A stretch of 64,000 nucleotides of DNA from Trebonia sp964581815 (GCA_964581815.1 CAZORE010000025.1:1-64000), one strand, 5' to 3'; counted from the stretch's first letter, positions 34,543-43,336 are shown. Program-made: numbers and translations. Notes: generated by a model not told the origin, from the sequence alone.

Positions 34543-35468
34543 GGGTGACGCTCCTTCCCTGACAGGCCGAGCAGTTCGGCTCGCTCGGCGACCGTGGCGG
34601 CGTGCCGCAGGTGGGCGGCGTCGACGAGCATCCCGTCCAGGCCGCTGGCCCCCTTGCCCGCGGCCTCGGCCGCCCGGTAAGTCACCACCAGCCGCTCGGC
34701 GTGCGCGATCTCGTCGGCGGTCGGCGAGAACGCGGTGTTGGCGATCTCGACCTGGCTCGGGTGGATCGCCCACTTGCCGAGGAAGCCCATGGCGGCGGCG
34801 CGGTCGCAGGCGACGCGGTAGGCGCCGGGGTCCTGGTAGTTGGGGAAGGGGGCGTCGACCGCGTCGATGCCGGCCGTGCGCGCGGCGACCACGATCCGGG
34901 CCCGGGCGTAGTGCCAGATGTCGCCGGGGAACTCGACGAGGGGGTCGAAGTTAGTGTCGACCCGCGCGCCCTGGGAGGCGGAGAAGTCGCCGGCCCCGAA
35001 GATGATCGCCTCAAGCCGGTCGCTGGCGGCGGCGATCTCGTCCACGTGCTGCAAGCCCTCGGTCTCCTCGATGAGCACTTCAAGCGCGATCCGCTTGCGC
35101 AGCCCGAGCGTCTCCTCCAGCTGGGTGAGCAGCGTGTCGACCCACCAGACGTCCCGCGCGCGGCGGACCTTCGGCACGATGATCACGTCGAGCGCCTCGC
35201 CGGCGATGGTGACGACCTCGATCACGTCGCCGTAAGCCCAGCGGGTGTCGATGCCGTTCATCCGGATCGCGCGGGCGGTGCGCCCCCAGTCGAGGTCGCG
35301 CAGCGCCCGGGCCGCCTGGCCGCGCGCCTTCTCCCTCATCGCGGGCGCGCAGGCGTCCTCCAGGTCGAGGAACACCAGGTCGGCGCCGGAGGCGGCGGCC
35401 TTGGCGAACATGTCCTCGTTGCTGGCCGGCGTCGCCAGCTCCGAGCGGCGCGGCCGCGGGGTAGGCAT
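34539..35468 (-). CDS. HpcH/HpaI-type CoA-ester lyase (CitE-like)
   Basis: About 309 residues from ATG 35468 (AGGAG 7 bases upstream); the TTG three bases earlier is not needed. TIM-barrel lyase of the CitE/malyl-CoA lyase family: RRSELATPASNEDMFAKAA, DLVFLDLEDACAPAMREKAR, RMNGIDTRWAYGD, ALEVLIEETEGLQ, GAGDFSASQGARVDT and GKWAIHPSQVEIAN. The Mg-binding Glu and Asp are in VLIEETEG and GAGDF. It cleaves hydroxyacyl-CoA to acyl-CoA plus glyoxylate or pyruvate, or the reverse. It sits between CoA-transferase and monooxygenase genes with translational coupling on both sides. Confidence 0.9.
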   Translation of the reverse strand: MPTPRPRRSELATPASNEDMFAKAAASGADLVFLDLEDACAPAMREKARGQAARALRDLDWGRTARAIRMNGIDTRWAYGDVIEVVTIAGEALDVIIVPKVRRARDVWWVDTLLTQLEETLGLRKRIALEVLIEETEGLQHVDEIAAASDRLEAIIFGAGDFSASQGARVDTNFDPLVEFPGDIWHYARARIVVAARTAGIDAVDAPFPNYQDPGAYRVACDRAAAMGFLGKWAIHPSQVEIANTAFSPTADEIAHAERLVVTYRAAEAAGKGASGLDGMLVDAAHLRHAATVAERAELLGLSGKERHP

Positions 35469-36664
35469 CAAATCACTCCTTGTTCGCGTAGTTCGGCCAG
35501 GCGGCCGCCGTCGAGGCCGAGCAGATCCCCGTAGACCTCGGCGTTGTGCTCGCCGAGCGGCGGGCCCAGGTGACTGACGGTGCCCGGGGTGGCGGAGAAG
35601 CGGGGCACCGGCCCCTGGATCCGCATCGAGCCGAGCTCCTGATCGTCGACCGGCTGGTAGATGCCCCGCGCCCGCAGCTGCGTATCGCCCAGTAGCTGCT
35701 CGGCGTCGTAGATGGGCGCGGCCGCGACGCCCGCCTCCTCAAAGACGGCCAGGGCCTCGGCGAGGGTGCGCTGACCGATCCAGCCGGCCATGATCGCGTC
35801 GATCTCGGCCGCGTTCCGTAGCCGCTGCTGTGCCTCGGCGAACTTCGGGTCCTCGGTCAGTTCCGGCCGGCCCACCGCCCGCAGCGCGCGCATGGCGATC
35901 GTCGGGGCGCTGCCTGACATCGCGAGCCAGCGGCCGTCGCTTGTCCGGTAGGTGTTGCGCGGTGCGCTGATGTCCCAGCGGTTGCCGGTCCTGACCGGGA
36001 TCGTGCCGAGCTGGTCGTAGGTCAGCACCGACTGCTCGAGCAGCCGGGCGAGCGGCTCGATCAGGTTGATGTCGATCAGCTGGCCCGTGCCGCCGCGGGC
36101 GTCGCGGTGGTAGAGCGCCATCATCACCGCGTAGGTGGCGGTCAGCCCGGCCACGCCGTCGGCGAGCATGAACGACGGGAGGGTCGGCGGGCCGTCCGGT
36201 GTCCCGGTCAGGTGCGCGAAACCGCTCATCGCCTCGCCGAGTGTGCCGAACCCCGGCCAGTCCGACTTGGGACCGCCCGCGCCGTACCCGGTGACATGGA
36301 TCATGACCAACTTCGGGTTGGCGGCGGCCAGGCTCTCGTACTCCAGGCCCCACGTGCGCAGGGTGGACGGACGGAGGTTCATGATCAGCACGTCGGCCTG
36401 GCGGGTGAGCGACCGCAGCAGGTCGCGCCCGGCCTCAAGCCGCAGGTTGAGGGTGACGCACTTCTTGTTGCGGGCCACGCTCTTCCACATCAGCCCGATC
36501 CCGTCCCGCTGGGCCCCCCACTGCCGCAGCGGGTCGCCGCCGTCGGGCTGCTCGACCTTGATCACCTCAGCCCCGTGCTCGCCCAGCCAGGTGGCGATCA
36601 ACGGCCCGGCCGCGAGGGTGGCCGCGTCGATCACGCGCAGTCCGGCGAGGGCGCCGTCGGTCAC
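35468..36664 (-). CDS. Family III CoA-transferase (CaiB/BaiF)
   Basis: About 398 residues from GTG 36664, which overlaps the LacI stop as GTGA; its own stop overlaps the next start as TGATG. Family III signature: LRVIDAATLAAGPLIATWLGEHGAEVIKVEQP, the conserved WKSVARNKKCVTLNL, IMNLRPSTLRTWGL, VTGYGAGGPKSDWPGFG, and the catalytic Asp in MLADGVAGLTATYAVMMAL. It transfers CoA from a donor acyl-CoA to a carboxylate, here probably an acid formed by ring opening and aldehyde oxidation. Confidence 0.94.
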   Translation of the reverse strand: MTDGALAGLRVIDAATLAAGPLIATWLGEHGAEVIKVEQPDGGDPLRQWGAQRDGIGLMWKSVARNKKCVTLNLRLEAGRDLLRSLTRQADVLIMNLRPSTLRTWGLEYESLAAANPKLVMIHVTGYGAGGPKSDWPGFGTLGEAMSGFAHLTGTPDGPPTLPSFMLADGVAGLTATYAVMMALYHRDARGGTGQLIDINLIEPLARLLEQSVLTYDQLGTIPVRTGNRWDISAPRNTYRTSDGRWLAMSGSAPTIAMRALRAVGRPELTEDPKFAEAQQRLRNAAEIDAIMAGWIGQRTLAEALAVFEEAGVAAAPIYDAEQLLGDTQLRARGIYQPVDDQELGSMRIQGPVPRFSATPGTVSHLGPPLGEHNAEVYGDLLGLDGGRLAELREQGVI

Positions 36665-37716
36665 TGGGGGCTCCTTGGTCGAGGGGGCGGGCCGGTGGAG
36701 CCCGCGACGTTCAACGTGGCGGGCACGAAGTGGGGTCCGGCCGTGGGTGGCCGGGTGCCGATCTCCCTGGCGTCGAGCGCGCACAGCAGCAGGCGGGCGG
36801 CGCTGCGCGCCAGCCCGGCGTACTGGACCTGGACCATCGTCAGTGGCGGGTCGGCCAGGACGAACCAGGAGGGGTCGCCGTAGACGACAAGGGACAGGTC
36901 GTCGGGGAGGCGGCGGCCGCTGCAGCGGACCGCGTCGGCGGCGCCGACCGACAGCGAGCCGCTGCCGACCACCAGTGCGGTGAACGGGATGCCGCCGGCG
37001 AGCAGTTCGCAGGTCGCCGCCCGGCCGTTTTCCTGGGTTGGCTCGACCAGCCGCATGGTGATCCGACGGGGGTCGAGGCCGGCCTGCGCGACGCCGCGCC
37101 GGATGCCGCGCAGGCGGATGGCCCCGTTGGACAGTTCCCTGGGGGTGCCCAGGTACGCGATCTCGGTGTGACCGAGCGCGGCCAGGTGCACGATGCTGTC
37201 GGCGAGCGCCTGCTCGTCGTCGCTCAGCACGCTGGGCACGTCGATCCCTGACACCCGGTGCAGTTCCACCACCGGGAGCTCGGCAAGCAGGTGCCTCGTC
37301 TCGTCGAGCAGGTGCGTGCTCGGCGAGATGACCAGCCCAGCGATCCTGGTTGCGACCAGGTCGCGGAGCTGCTGGTACTCACGCGCGGCGTCGTTCTCGG
37401 TAATGGCCAGGATCATCTGGGTGCCGGCCGCGGACAGCAGCCTGGCGCACTCGGCGGCGACCGCCGAGTACGCCAGGGTGTCCACGTACGGGATCACGAA
37501 TCCGACGAACGCGCGGCTGGTGCTCGCCGACAGCGCCCGGGCGAGGCGGTTGGCGACGTAGCCGCGCGCCTCCGCGTGGGCCCGGATGCGGTCGGCGAGC
37601 TCCCGGCGAACCGAGGGGCTGCCGTTCAGCGCGCGGGAGATCGTCGCGGTGGAGACGCCCAGGTCATGGGCCATCTCCACCACGCCGACCGACTTACGCC
37701 GCCCGCGGGACGCCAT
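36661..37716 (-). CDS. LacI-family regulator of the catabolic operon
   Basis: A 351-residue LacI/GalR regulator from ATG 37716 (AAGGAG 7 bases upstream). HTH: VGVVEMAHDLGVSTATISRALNGSPSVRREL and the hinge helix NRLARALSAST. Periplasmic-binding-like core follows (FVGFVIPYVDTLAYSAVA, GLVISPSTHLLDETRHLL, VVGSGSLSVGAADAVR). The second gene of the operon. The four LacI-type sites at 39387-39503, upstream of the first gene, are the obvious targets, so the protein probably represses the whole operon until an intermediate binds. Its binding motif cannot be proven from sequence. Confidence 0.93.
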   Translation of the reverse strand: MASRGRRKSVGVVEMAHDLGVSTATISRALNGSPSVRRELADRIRAHAEARGYVANRLARALSASTSRAFVGFVIPYVDTLAYSAVAAECARLLSAAGTQMILAITENDAAREYQQLRDLVATRIAGLVISPSTHLLDETRHLLAELPVVELHRVSGIDVPSVLSDDEQALADSIVHLAALGHTEIAYLGTPRELSNGAIRLRGIRRGVAQAGLDPRRITMRLVEPTQENGRAATCELLAGGIPFTALVVGSGSLSVGAADAVRCSGRRLPDDLSLVVYGDPSWFVLADPPLTMVQVQYAGLARSAARLLLCALDAREIGTRPPTAGPHFVPATLNVAGSTGPPPRPRSPQ

Positions 37717-37757
37717 CCGGCGGCTCCTTGATCGTCGTTTGCCGTATGCCTGTCCTG

Positions 37758-39227
37758 CTAGGAGACGCTCATCTTGAGCGTCGAGGTGTTGGCGGCGTTG
37801 CAGTCGAAGGTGCCCGGCGTGGTCGGGTCCACCCGGGTCCACGTCCCGTTCTGCAGCTGCACGAGCACCGAGCAGTTGGACTGAGAGTGGTGGCTGATGT
37901 CCGTCGCGCCGATGATGCCGTTGGCGGTGAACGCGGTCTCGTCGTTGTTGAGCACGTTGAACAGCGATGCGCGGTTCAGCGGCTGGCCGCTCGCCACCAC
38001 CTTGTTCACCGCGTCCTGGAACAGCAGGGCCATGGTGTAGGTCAGCACGGCGTTGTTGTTGATGTTGCCCGGCCCGCCGAGGTCGGTGATCAGCTTGTTC
38101 AGGCTAGGGTTCACCTTGGAGTCGCTCAGGTACGGCAGGTCGTTGAGGCTCGCGTAGGTGCCATTCACGGTCGCGCCGCCCAGCTGGGCGAAGGCCGGGT
38201 CGTAGCAGCCCGAGTTGCACTCCCAGACCTTGACCTGGTTGTTGACTCCCTGCAGCTGGGCTTCCTTGCGCAGCAGCACCATGCTCTGGGTGGTCGTGTC
38301 GTCGTAGACGAACGTGGAACCCGAGGCCTTGATCTGCTGGATGAACGGGGTCAGCGCGCTCTGCGGCACCCCGCCGCTCAGCGGGTAGAAGCCCTGGCCG
38401 TCCTTCTTGATGCCGAGGTTGCTCTCGGCCTGGAACAGGGGCTCCTCGGTGAGCTTGAACGTGGGGTCGTCGGTGTCGTACATCCAGATGCCGTGCAGGC
38501 CCGGGTTGTGCGCCACCAGGTAGCGGGTGTCGCCGACCGGCACCTCGTACGTCGACGGTGACTGCTTCGCCGTCGCGCAGTACGAGCCGACGCCGCCGAC
38601 CCCGTACGTGTCCGGGTCGCAGACCTCGGGCACGAAGGCGAAGGCGGCCAGGTTGGCGAGGCCGGTCGCCTTGCCCGTGGCGTCCTTGCAGCCGTCGAGG
38701 TCGGACAGGTCAACCAGGGCGTTGGCGGAGGTGCCGACGAGGGCGAAGTCGTTCTGGCAGGCCTTAATGACACAGGCGGTGGTGGCGTTCGGGTTCAGCT
38801 GCCCGTCGCAGAAGTCGACCTGTATCTGGTGCCCGTCAAGACCGCCGGCGGCGTTGACCTCCTTCGCCCAGGTGTTGACCACGTTCACCGAGTCCTTGAA
38901 CAGGCCCGGGACGAGCGGGTTGTTCACGTCGGCGATCATGCCCACCTTGATGGTGGTCGCGGTGATCCCGGTATCAGAGGCCGGGACCGTCCCGGTGGGA
39001 GCGGCCGAAGCGGACGTCGAGGCCGCCGCCGACGTTGAGGCCGCCGCCGATGTCGCGGCCGGGGCCGAGGAGGCCGGGGCCGACGTGCTGCTGGTGCTGG
39101 AAGAGCTGCATCCCGCGGCCAGCAGGACCGCGGCCACCGCCGCTGCCGCTACCGCGGCGAAACGCGTGCGCCTGGGTATCCGTCGTCCGGTGCCGCCGCG
39201 GCCCGGTGATTCGTTGCTAGGTCTCAT
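37758..39227 (-). CDS. Solute-binding lipoprotein, branched-chain amino acid ABC type
   Basis: About 489 residues from ATG 39227 (GGAGGG 7 bases upstream). Signal peptide with RRIPRRTRFAAVAAAAVAAV and lipobox LLAAGCSS, then a Ser/Ala-rich linker, then a type 1 periplasmic-binding fold (TIKVGMIADVNNPLVPGLF, VNAAGGLDGHQIQVDFCDG, FVYDDTTTQSMVLLRKEAQL). Such proteins deliver a ligand to an ABC permease, but no permease or ATPase gene lies in this operon. First gene of the operon, so the ligand is probably the operon's growth substrate or a related compound. Confidence 0.92.
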   Translation of the reverse strand: MRPSNESPGRGGTGRRIPRRTRFAAVAAAAVAAVLLAAGCSSSSTSSTSAPASSAPAATSAAASTSAAASTSASAAPTGTVPASDTGITATTIKVGMIADVNNPLVPGLFKDSVNVVNTWAKEVNAAGGLDGHQIQVDFCDGQLNPNATTACVIKACQNDFALVGTSANALVDLSDLDGCKDATGKATGLANLAAFAFVPEVCDPDTYGVGGVGSYCATAKQSPSTYEVPVGDTRYLVAHNPGLHGIWMYDTDDPTFKLTEEPLFQAESNLGIKKDGQGFYPLSGGVPQSALTPFIQQIKASGSTFVYDDTTTQSMVLLRKEAQLQGVNNQVKVWECNSGCYDPAFAQLGGATVNGTYASLNDLPYLSDSKVNPSLNKLITDLGGPGNINNNAVLTYTMALLFQDAVNKVVASGQPLNRASLFNVLNNDETAFTANGIIGATDISHHSQSNCSVLVQLQNGTWTRVDPTTPGTFDCNAANTSTLKMSVS

Positions 39228-39294
39228 TGCTGTGCCCTCCACGACTTCCTTGCCTGTGAGGTTCGGCCCGGCGACGCCCCCGCGCCCCTGGCCA

Positions 39295-39335
39295 CGGGAA
39301 CGATATACCGAGCGGTCAGTAAAAAAACTTAGGCG
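39295..39335 (-). promoter_or_regulatory. Putative promoter with TetR-like palindrome
   Basis: On the minus strand a TATAT -10-like sequence follows ACTGACCGCTCGGTA, an imperfect palindrome (ACCG-AG-CGGT core at about 39309-39318 on the plus strand). It lies about 80-100 bp upstream of the solute-binding gene and may be the operon promoter plus a second operator. AT-rich runs at 39321-39327 support a promoter. Confidence 0.4.
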
Positions 39336-39386
39336 GATTGATCTCGCCGATGGGGTGTGCCGGGATTTGTTTATGCCTCGGCCATA

Positions 39387-39503
39387 TGCAAGCGCTTACA
39401 GCACAACGCTGGGATGTAAACCTTTACATATTTGAAGGCCGGGGAATGTAAACCTTTACATCCGGACGCGGGGGTGGTGCGGCGCAGAATGTAAACCTTT
39501 ACA
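39387..39503. promoter_or_regulatory. Array of four LacI-type operators
   Basis: Site 1, TGCAAGCGCTTACA (39387-39400), fits the LacI consensus TGNAANCGNTTNCA. Sites 2-4 are identical copies of TGTAAACCTTTACA at 39415-39428, 39447-39460 and 39490-39503, each a TGTAAA/TTTACA inverted repeat with a CC centre. The centres are 28, 32 and 43 bp apart. They lie 160-276 bp upstream of the operon's first gene (39227), whose second gene encodes a LacI protein. Confidence 0.85.
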
Positions 39504-39638
39504 GAGGGGTGATTGTTAATGCCTGCGAACTGTGCGTCAGGCTAGTTGTCTGCTGTTTCTAGCACGGTGCCGGTGGCCGATCAATAGCTTGGACTGACTG
39601 GTCGGCCGATGGTCCCGCTGAGCGGAACGATGTGACGA

Positions 39639-39754
39639 TCAGGTGTAGTTGCCGCCGTTTACGCCGATGACCTGGCGCCCCCGGTCGCGAGCCGGCGGAC
39701 GATCGCCAGGCCGATGCCCGACGCACCACCGGTCACAACTGCCACCCTGCCCAA
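39639..39754 (-). pseudogene. SDR pseudogene with internal deletion
   Basis: The minus strand starts with TTG 39754 behind AAGGAGGGG and reads GRVAVVTGGASGIGLAIVRRL, an SDR cofactor-binding start, for about 30 codons. It then jumps, in a different frame, to QVIGVNGGNYT and stop, the classic SDR C-terminal end. About 220 internal codons are missing. The start signal and both ends survive, so a single large internal deletion is likely. Confidence 0.8.
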
Positions 39755-39830
39755 GCAGTTCCCCTCCTTCATCGCACCGGCCTGCCCCCTACCGCCTTGC
39801 TGGCCCGACCGAGGCTGTGATACCACTGAC

Positions 39831-39852
39831 TAGTAGCTTACTAATGTAATTT
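39831..39852. promoter_or_regulatory. Promoter/operator region of P450 gene
   Basis: AT-rich stretch with TAGTAGC then TTACTAATGTAA (TTAC-TAAT-GTAA inverted repeat), about 105-125 bp before the P450 ATG. It shares TTACTAAT with the motifs at 17341 and 18051. Plausible promoter with an operator. Confidence 0.45.
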
Positions 39853-39955
39853 TTATAGTGAAGATACGAGTTACCTGGCCGCCTGTAAAGAGCCGCGGTG
39901 GCAAGCTGCCGCGAGCGGGCCGCGGCACCGGCAACGACGGACCCGGAGCAGACCC

Positions 39956-41236
39956 ATGACGGACTTCACCACCACCGACTACTTCAGCGACGAGTCCGTC
40001 GCGGCCGACACCTACCCGTACTTCGACTTCCTCCATGAGGGCCGGCGGGTATGGCGGGAGCCCCACCACGGGGTGGTGATGGTGGCCGGGCACGCGGAGG
40101 TCCTCACCGTGCTGCGGGACCCGGCCACGTTCTCCAACGTCAACATCGTGGCCGGGCCCAACTTCAAGTTCCCGGTCGAGCTCACCGGAGACGACGTCAC
40201 CGAGCAGGTCGAGCAGTGCCGCGACGCGGTGCCGATGGGCGACCAGATCATCACCTTCGACCCGCCGAAGCACACCGCGCACCGCGGGCTGCTCATGGGG
40301 CTGATCACGCCGAAGCGCCTCAAGGAGAATGAGGAGTTCATGTGGCGGCTGGCCGACCGCCAGCTCGACGCCGTGCTCAATGACATCAAGGTGGCGGACG
40401 GCGGGTGCGAGTTCATCGACGACTTCGCGCAGCCCTACACCTTGCTGGTCATCGCGGACCTGCTCGGGGTGCCGGAGGAGGACCACCCCGCGCTGCTGCG
40501 CCGGGCGGGCGTCGGGCGGCGACTGCTCGGCGACACCGGCGAGGACGAGGGCCGGCCGCAGCACCCGCTCGACTTCCTCTACGGCTACTTTTCGACGCGC
40601 ATCGAGCAGCTCCGGGCGGAGCCGCGGGGTGACGTGCTGACCGGCATGGCCCGGGCGACGTTCCCCGACGGCTCGCTGCCCGAGCCGATCGACGTCGCGC
40701 GGATCGGGGCCAACCTGTTCTCGGCCGGCCAGGAGACCACCGTGCGGCTGCTGAGCACGGCCCTCCGGCTGATCTGCGACGACCCGGGGCTGCAGCAGCG
40801 GCTGCGTGAGCAGCGCGAGCTCATCCCACGGTTCATCGAGGAGACGCTGCGGATCGAGAGCCCGATCAAGGGCGCGTTCCGCCTGGCGCTGAAGACCACC
40901 ACCCTGGCCGGGGTGGAGATCCCGGCCGGCAGCACGGTCATGCTGCTGCACGGGGCGACCGGCCGGGACCCGCGGCAGTTCGAGTGCCCGCACGAGTTCC
41001 GCATCGACCGGCCCAACGTCCGCCAGCACATCTCGTTCGGGGCCGGCATCCACACCTGCCCGGGGGCGCCGCTTGCGCGGGCCGAGGGCCGCGTCGTCAT
41101 CGAGCGGCTGTTCGACCGGACGAGGGAGATCCGCGTCGCCGAGTCCGTCCACGGGCCGGCCGGCGCCCGCCGCTACGACTACCTTCCGACCTACATGATC
41201 CACGGGCTGCGCAGGCTTAACCTCGAGTTCGACTGA
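39956..41236 (+). CDS. Cytochrome P450
   Basis: A 426-residue bacterial class I P450. I-helix oxygen motif NLFSAGQETTVRLL (Gln where Asp or Glu is common), ExxR in EETLRIE, and the heme loop FGAGIHTCPGAPLARAEG with the axial Cys. The ligand loop resembles CYP families acting on steroids and terpenes, but the family cannot be named safely. ATG at 39956. No ferredoxin is adjacent; the one at 61372 belongs to another operon. It is followed by an amidohydrolase gene. Confidence 0.92.
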   Translation: MTDFTTTDYFSDESVAADTYPYFDFLHEGRRVWREPHHGVVMVAGHAEVLTVLRDPATFSNVNIVAGPNFKFPVELTGDDVTEQVEQCRDAVPMGDQIITFDPPKHTAHRGLLMGLITPKRLKENEEFMWRLADRQLDAVLNDIKVADGGCEFIDDFAQPYTLLVIADLLGVPEEDHPALLRRAGVGRRLLGDTGEDEGRPQHPLDFLYGYFSTRIEQLRAEPRGDVLTGMARATFPDGSLPEPIDVARIGANLFSAGQETTVRLLSTALRLICDDPGLQQRLREQRELIPRFIEETLRIESPIKGAFRLALKTTTLAGVEIPAGSTVMLLHGATGRDPRQFECPHEFRIDRPNVRQHISFGAGIHTCPGAPLARAEGRVVIERLFDRTREIRVAESVHGPAGARRYDYLPTYMIHGLRRLNLEFD

Positions 41237-41358
41237 GCGGAACGTCGCCGTTGACGCGACACCCGATCCGTCATACTGTCCGAGCCTACAGAGCCAGAAA
41301 TGAAACTTGGGTTTCAGATCCACTCAGCGCGGATGCCGAGCGTCTGGAGACACCGTCC

Positions 41359-42660
41359 ATGGCCAGGGAATTCATCGTTTCCGGCGACAGCCACGTCGTC
41401 GAGCCGGTCGACCTCTACAAGACCCGCCTCCCCAAGAACATGCGCGACCAGGCGCTCTGGGAAGAGGACACCATCCTCGAAGACCCGCTAGTGCCGGGTG
41501 GCCACACGCAGTTCCGCACAGTGCACACCGCCGGGTACGAGGGCTGGACCGTCTCCAGGTACCGTCAGTTCCCCGGCCCGACGCCGGACGGGCTGCCGTC
41601 GAGCATCCTGCGCGACATGGACCGGGACGGCGTCGACGCGACCATGATGTTCCCCAACCTGTCGTTCTTCGCGCTGTACACCGACATCCACGAGCGCTCG
41701 ATCGCGCACGCCCGGGTCTACAACGACTGGCTGGCCGAGACCTACCTGCCCTACTCCAGCCGGATCCGGCCGGCCGCCGCTATCCCGACCACCGACGCCG
41801 CCGACGCGGTCAAGGAGATCGAGCGCGCGGTCCGGCTCGGCCTGACGACGCTTATCCTGCCGGAGATCCCGCAGCCGTTCCCGTACTGGGCGCCAGAGTA
41901 CGAGCCGATCTGGGAGGCGGCCGAGGCCAACGGCCTCCCGATCTTCATCCACGTGGCCTCCGGCGGCGTCGACTCCGCGGCCGGCACCTCGGCCACCGGC
42001 AGCCAGGTCAAGGGCATCCTGACCGCGATGTCGATGGGCAAGCAGGAACTCACCGGCGCCTTGCTAGCCGGGCGCACCATGGGCGGCGGCAGCACCGCCG
42101 CCGCCAGCCCGATGCGGATCATCGCGGACCTGGTCAGCGCGGGCGTATGCGAGCGGCACCCCAACCTGCTGTTCAACGTGATCGAGTTCAACGCGGGCTG
42201 GCTCGCGAACTACATGGGCTCGATGGACAAGGCCTGGCGCACCGGTACGGGGCAGGACCCGCACTGGTGGCTCGGCTTCTGGGACGACGGGGTCGACCCG
42301 CACGACCAGAAGCTCATGGGCCGGCTGTTCAAGATCAATGACCGCTGGCCGTGGCCGCTCAAGCCGAGCGAGTACGTCAAGCGCAACTTCCGGGTGCAGT
42401 TCGCCGATGACCGGATCGCCGTGTTGTCCCGGCACATCACCGGGCCCGAGACGATCTACTGGGGCAGCGACTACCCGCACGCGGAGGGCACCTTCCTCGG
42501 CAGCCAGGCGGTCATCGAGGAGCAGTTCGCGGACGTCCCTGACGTCGACCGGGCCAAGATCCTCGGCGGCAACCTGGCCAAGATCGTCGGCTTCGACACC
42601 TCGAAGAAGCTGGCCCCGGTGACTCCCCCGCCCTCGCCGGTCGTTCCGGCGCCGGCCTAG
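41359..42660 (+). CDS. Amidohydrolase (PF04909-type)
   Basis: A 433-residue TIM-barrel metal hydrolase or decarboxylase. Start at ATG 41359 because the family's beginning is EFIVSGDSHVVEPVDLY; the frame is open further up without support. Other motifs: HAEGTFLGSQ preceded by YWGSDYPH (metal-binding Asp region), HVASGG, and NVIEFNAGWLANYMG. The family hydrolyses or decarboxylates cyclic or aromatic acids. It ends in a 4-bp convergent overlap with the TetR gene (TAG on both strands). It shares the P450's direction, with about 120 bp between them. Confidence 0.87.
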   Translation: MAREFIVSGDSHVVEPVDLYKTRLPKNMRDQALWEEDTILEDPLVPGGHTQFRTVHTAGYEGWTVSRYRQFPGPTPDGLPSSILRDMDRDGVDATMMFPNLSFFALYTDIHERSIAHARVYNDWLAETYLPYSSRIRPAAAIPTTDAADAVKEIERAVRLGLTTLILPEIPQPFPYWAPEYEPIWEAAEANGLPIFIHVASGGVDSAAGTSATGSQVKGILTAMSMGKQELTGALLAGRTMGGGSTAAASPMRIIADLVSAGVCERHPNLLFNVIEFNAGWLANYMGSMDKAWRTGTGQDPHWWLGFWDDGVDPHDQKLMGRLFKINDRWPWPLKPSEYVKRNFRVQFADDRIAVLSRHITGPETIYWGSDYPHAEGTFLGSQAVIEEQFADVPDVDRAKILGGNLAKIVGFDTSKKLAPVTPPPSPVVPAPA

Positions 42661-43277
42661 CCGCCCGCGGCGCCCTCGCCGCCGAGGGCGGCGAACCCCT
42701 CGCGCAGGAGATCCACCAGGTCGGCCTCGCCGTCGACCGCGACCCAGTGGGCCACGGCGAGACCCATGCAGTCGAGCGCCGCGGCCACCTTGACCGACAG
42801 GCCGATCGGAACCGGCCCGGCGATACCATGCCGCTCGGCCAGCGCGGCCGTCAACGGCGTGCGCCAGTCGGCCCGCTCCAGGTGGGCTCCGGACAGGGTC
42901 CGGGTGAACATCGCGAGCCGGCTGATCGCCTGCGCCCCGGCCGGGTTCCTCGTGTATATCGGCACGACGAACGACTCGATCGCGCTGCGCAGGGCCGTCC
43001 AGTCGTCTTCCTCGCGGGGCCGGGCCCGCAACGCGTCCGCCATGCGTTCGACGTAGGCCTTGAGCGCTACCAGGATGGCCTGGTCCTTGGTGTTGAAGTA
43101 GCGCAGGAACGTACTGCGGGAAACTCCGCCCGCCGCGGCCATGTCGTCGAGCGTGACGTTGTCGTACCCCTTCTCCACCACGAGTTCGTAGGCGGCCAGG
43201 CTCAGCTCGGCCTGCACGGCCGCGCGGGCGATCTCCCGTGAGGCACGACGCACCGCGGGGGCTCCAGGTGACGACAT
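42657..43277 (-). CDS. TetR-family regulator
   Basis: A 206-residue TetR protein: QAELSLAAYELVVEKGYDNVTLDDMAAAGGVSRSTFLRYFNTKDQ (HTH region, in part) followed by a TetR C-terminal domain (LSGAHLERADWRTPLTAALAERHGI). ATG at 43277. It converges with the amidohydrolase gene, whose stop overlaps its own by four bases, and lies back-to-back with the AfsR-like gene at 43337. The target is unclear; the P450-amidohydrolase pair is the closest candidate. Confidence 0.9.
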   Translation of the reverse strand: MSSPGAPAVRRASREIARAAVQAELSLAAYELVVEKGYDNVTLDDMAAAGGVSRSTFLRYFNTKDQAILVALKAYVERMADALRARPREEDDWTALRSAIESFVVPIYTRNPAGAQAISRLAMFTRTLSGAHLERADWRTPLTAALAERHGIAGPVPIGLSVKVAAALDCMGLAVAHWVAVDGEADLVDLLREGFAALGGEGAAGG

Positions 43278-43336
43278 GCACCAATCTTAGGGCCCGTTCT
43301 TGAGCGGGGGCGGGATCGCCGGGCTGGCCGCGGCGT

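Noticed and set aside
39956..41236. P450 at 39956 as partner of the ferredoxin at 61372
   Set aside because: The genes are more than 20 kb apart and the ferredoxin is in an operon with another P450.
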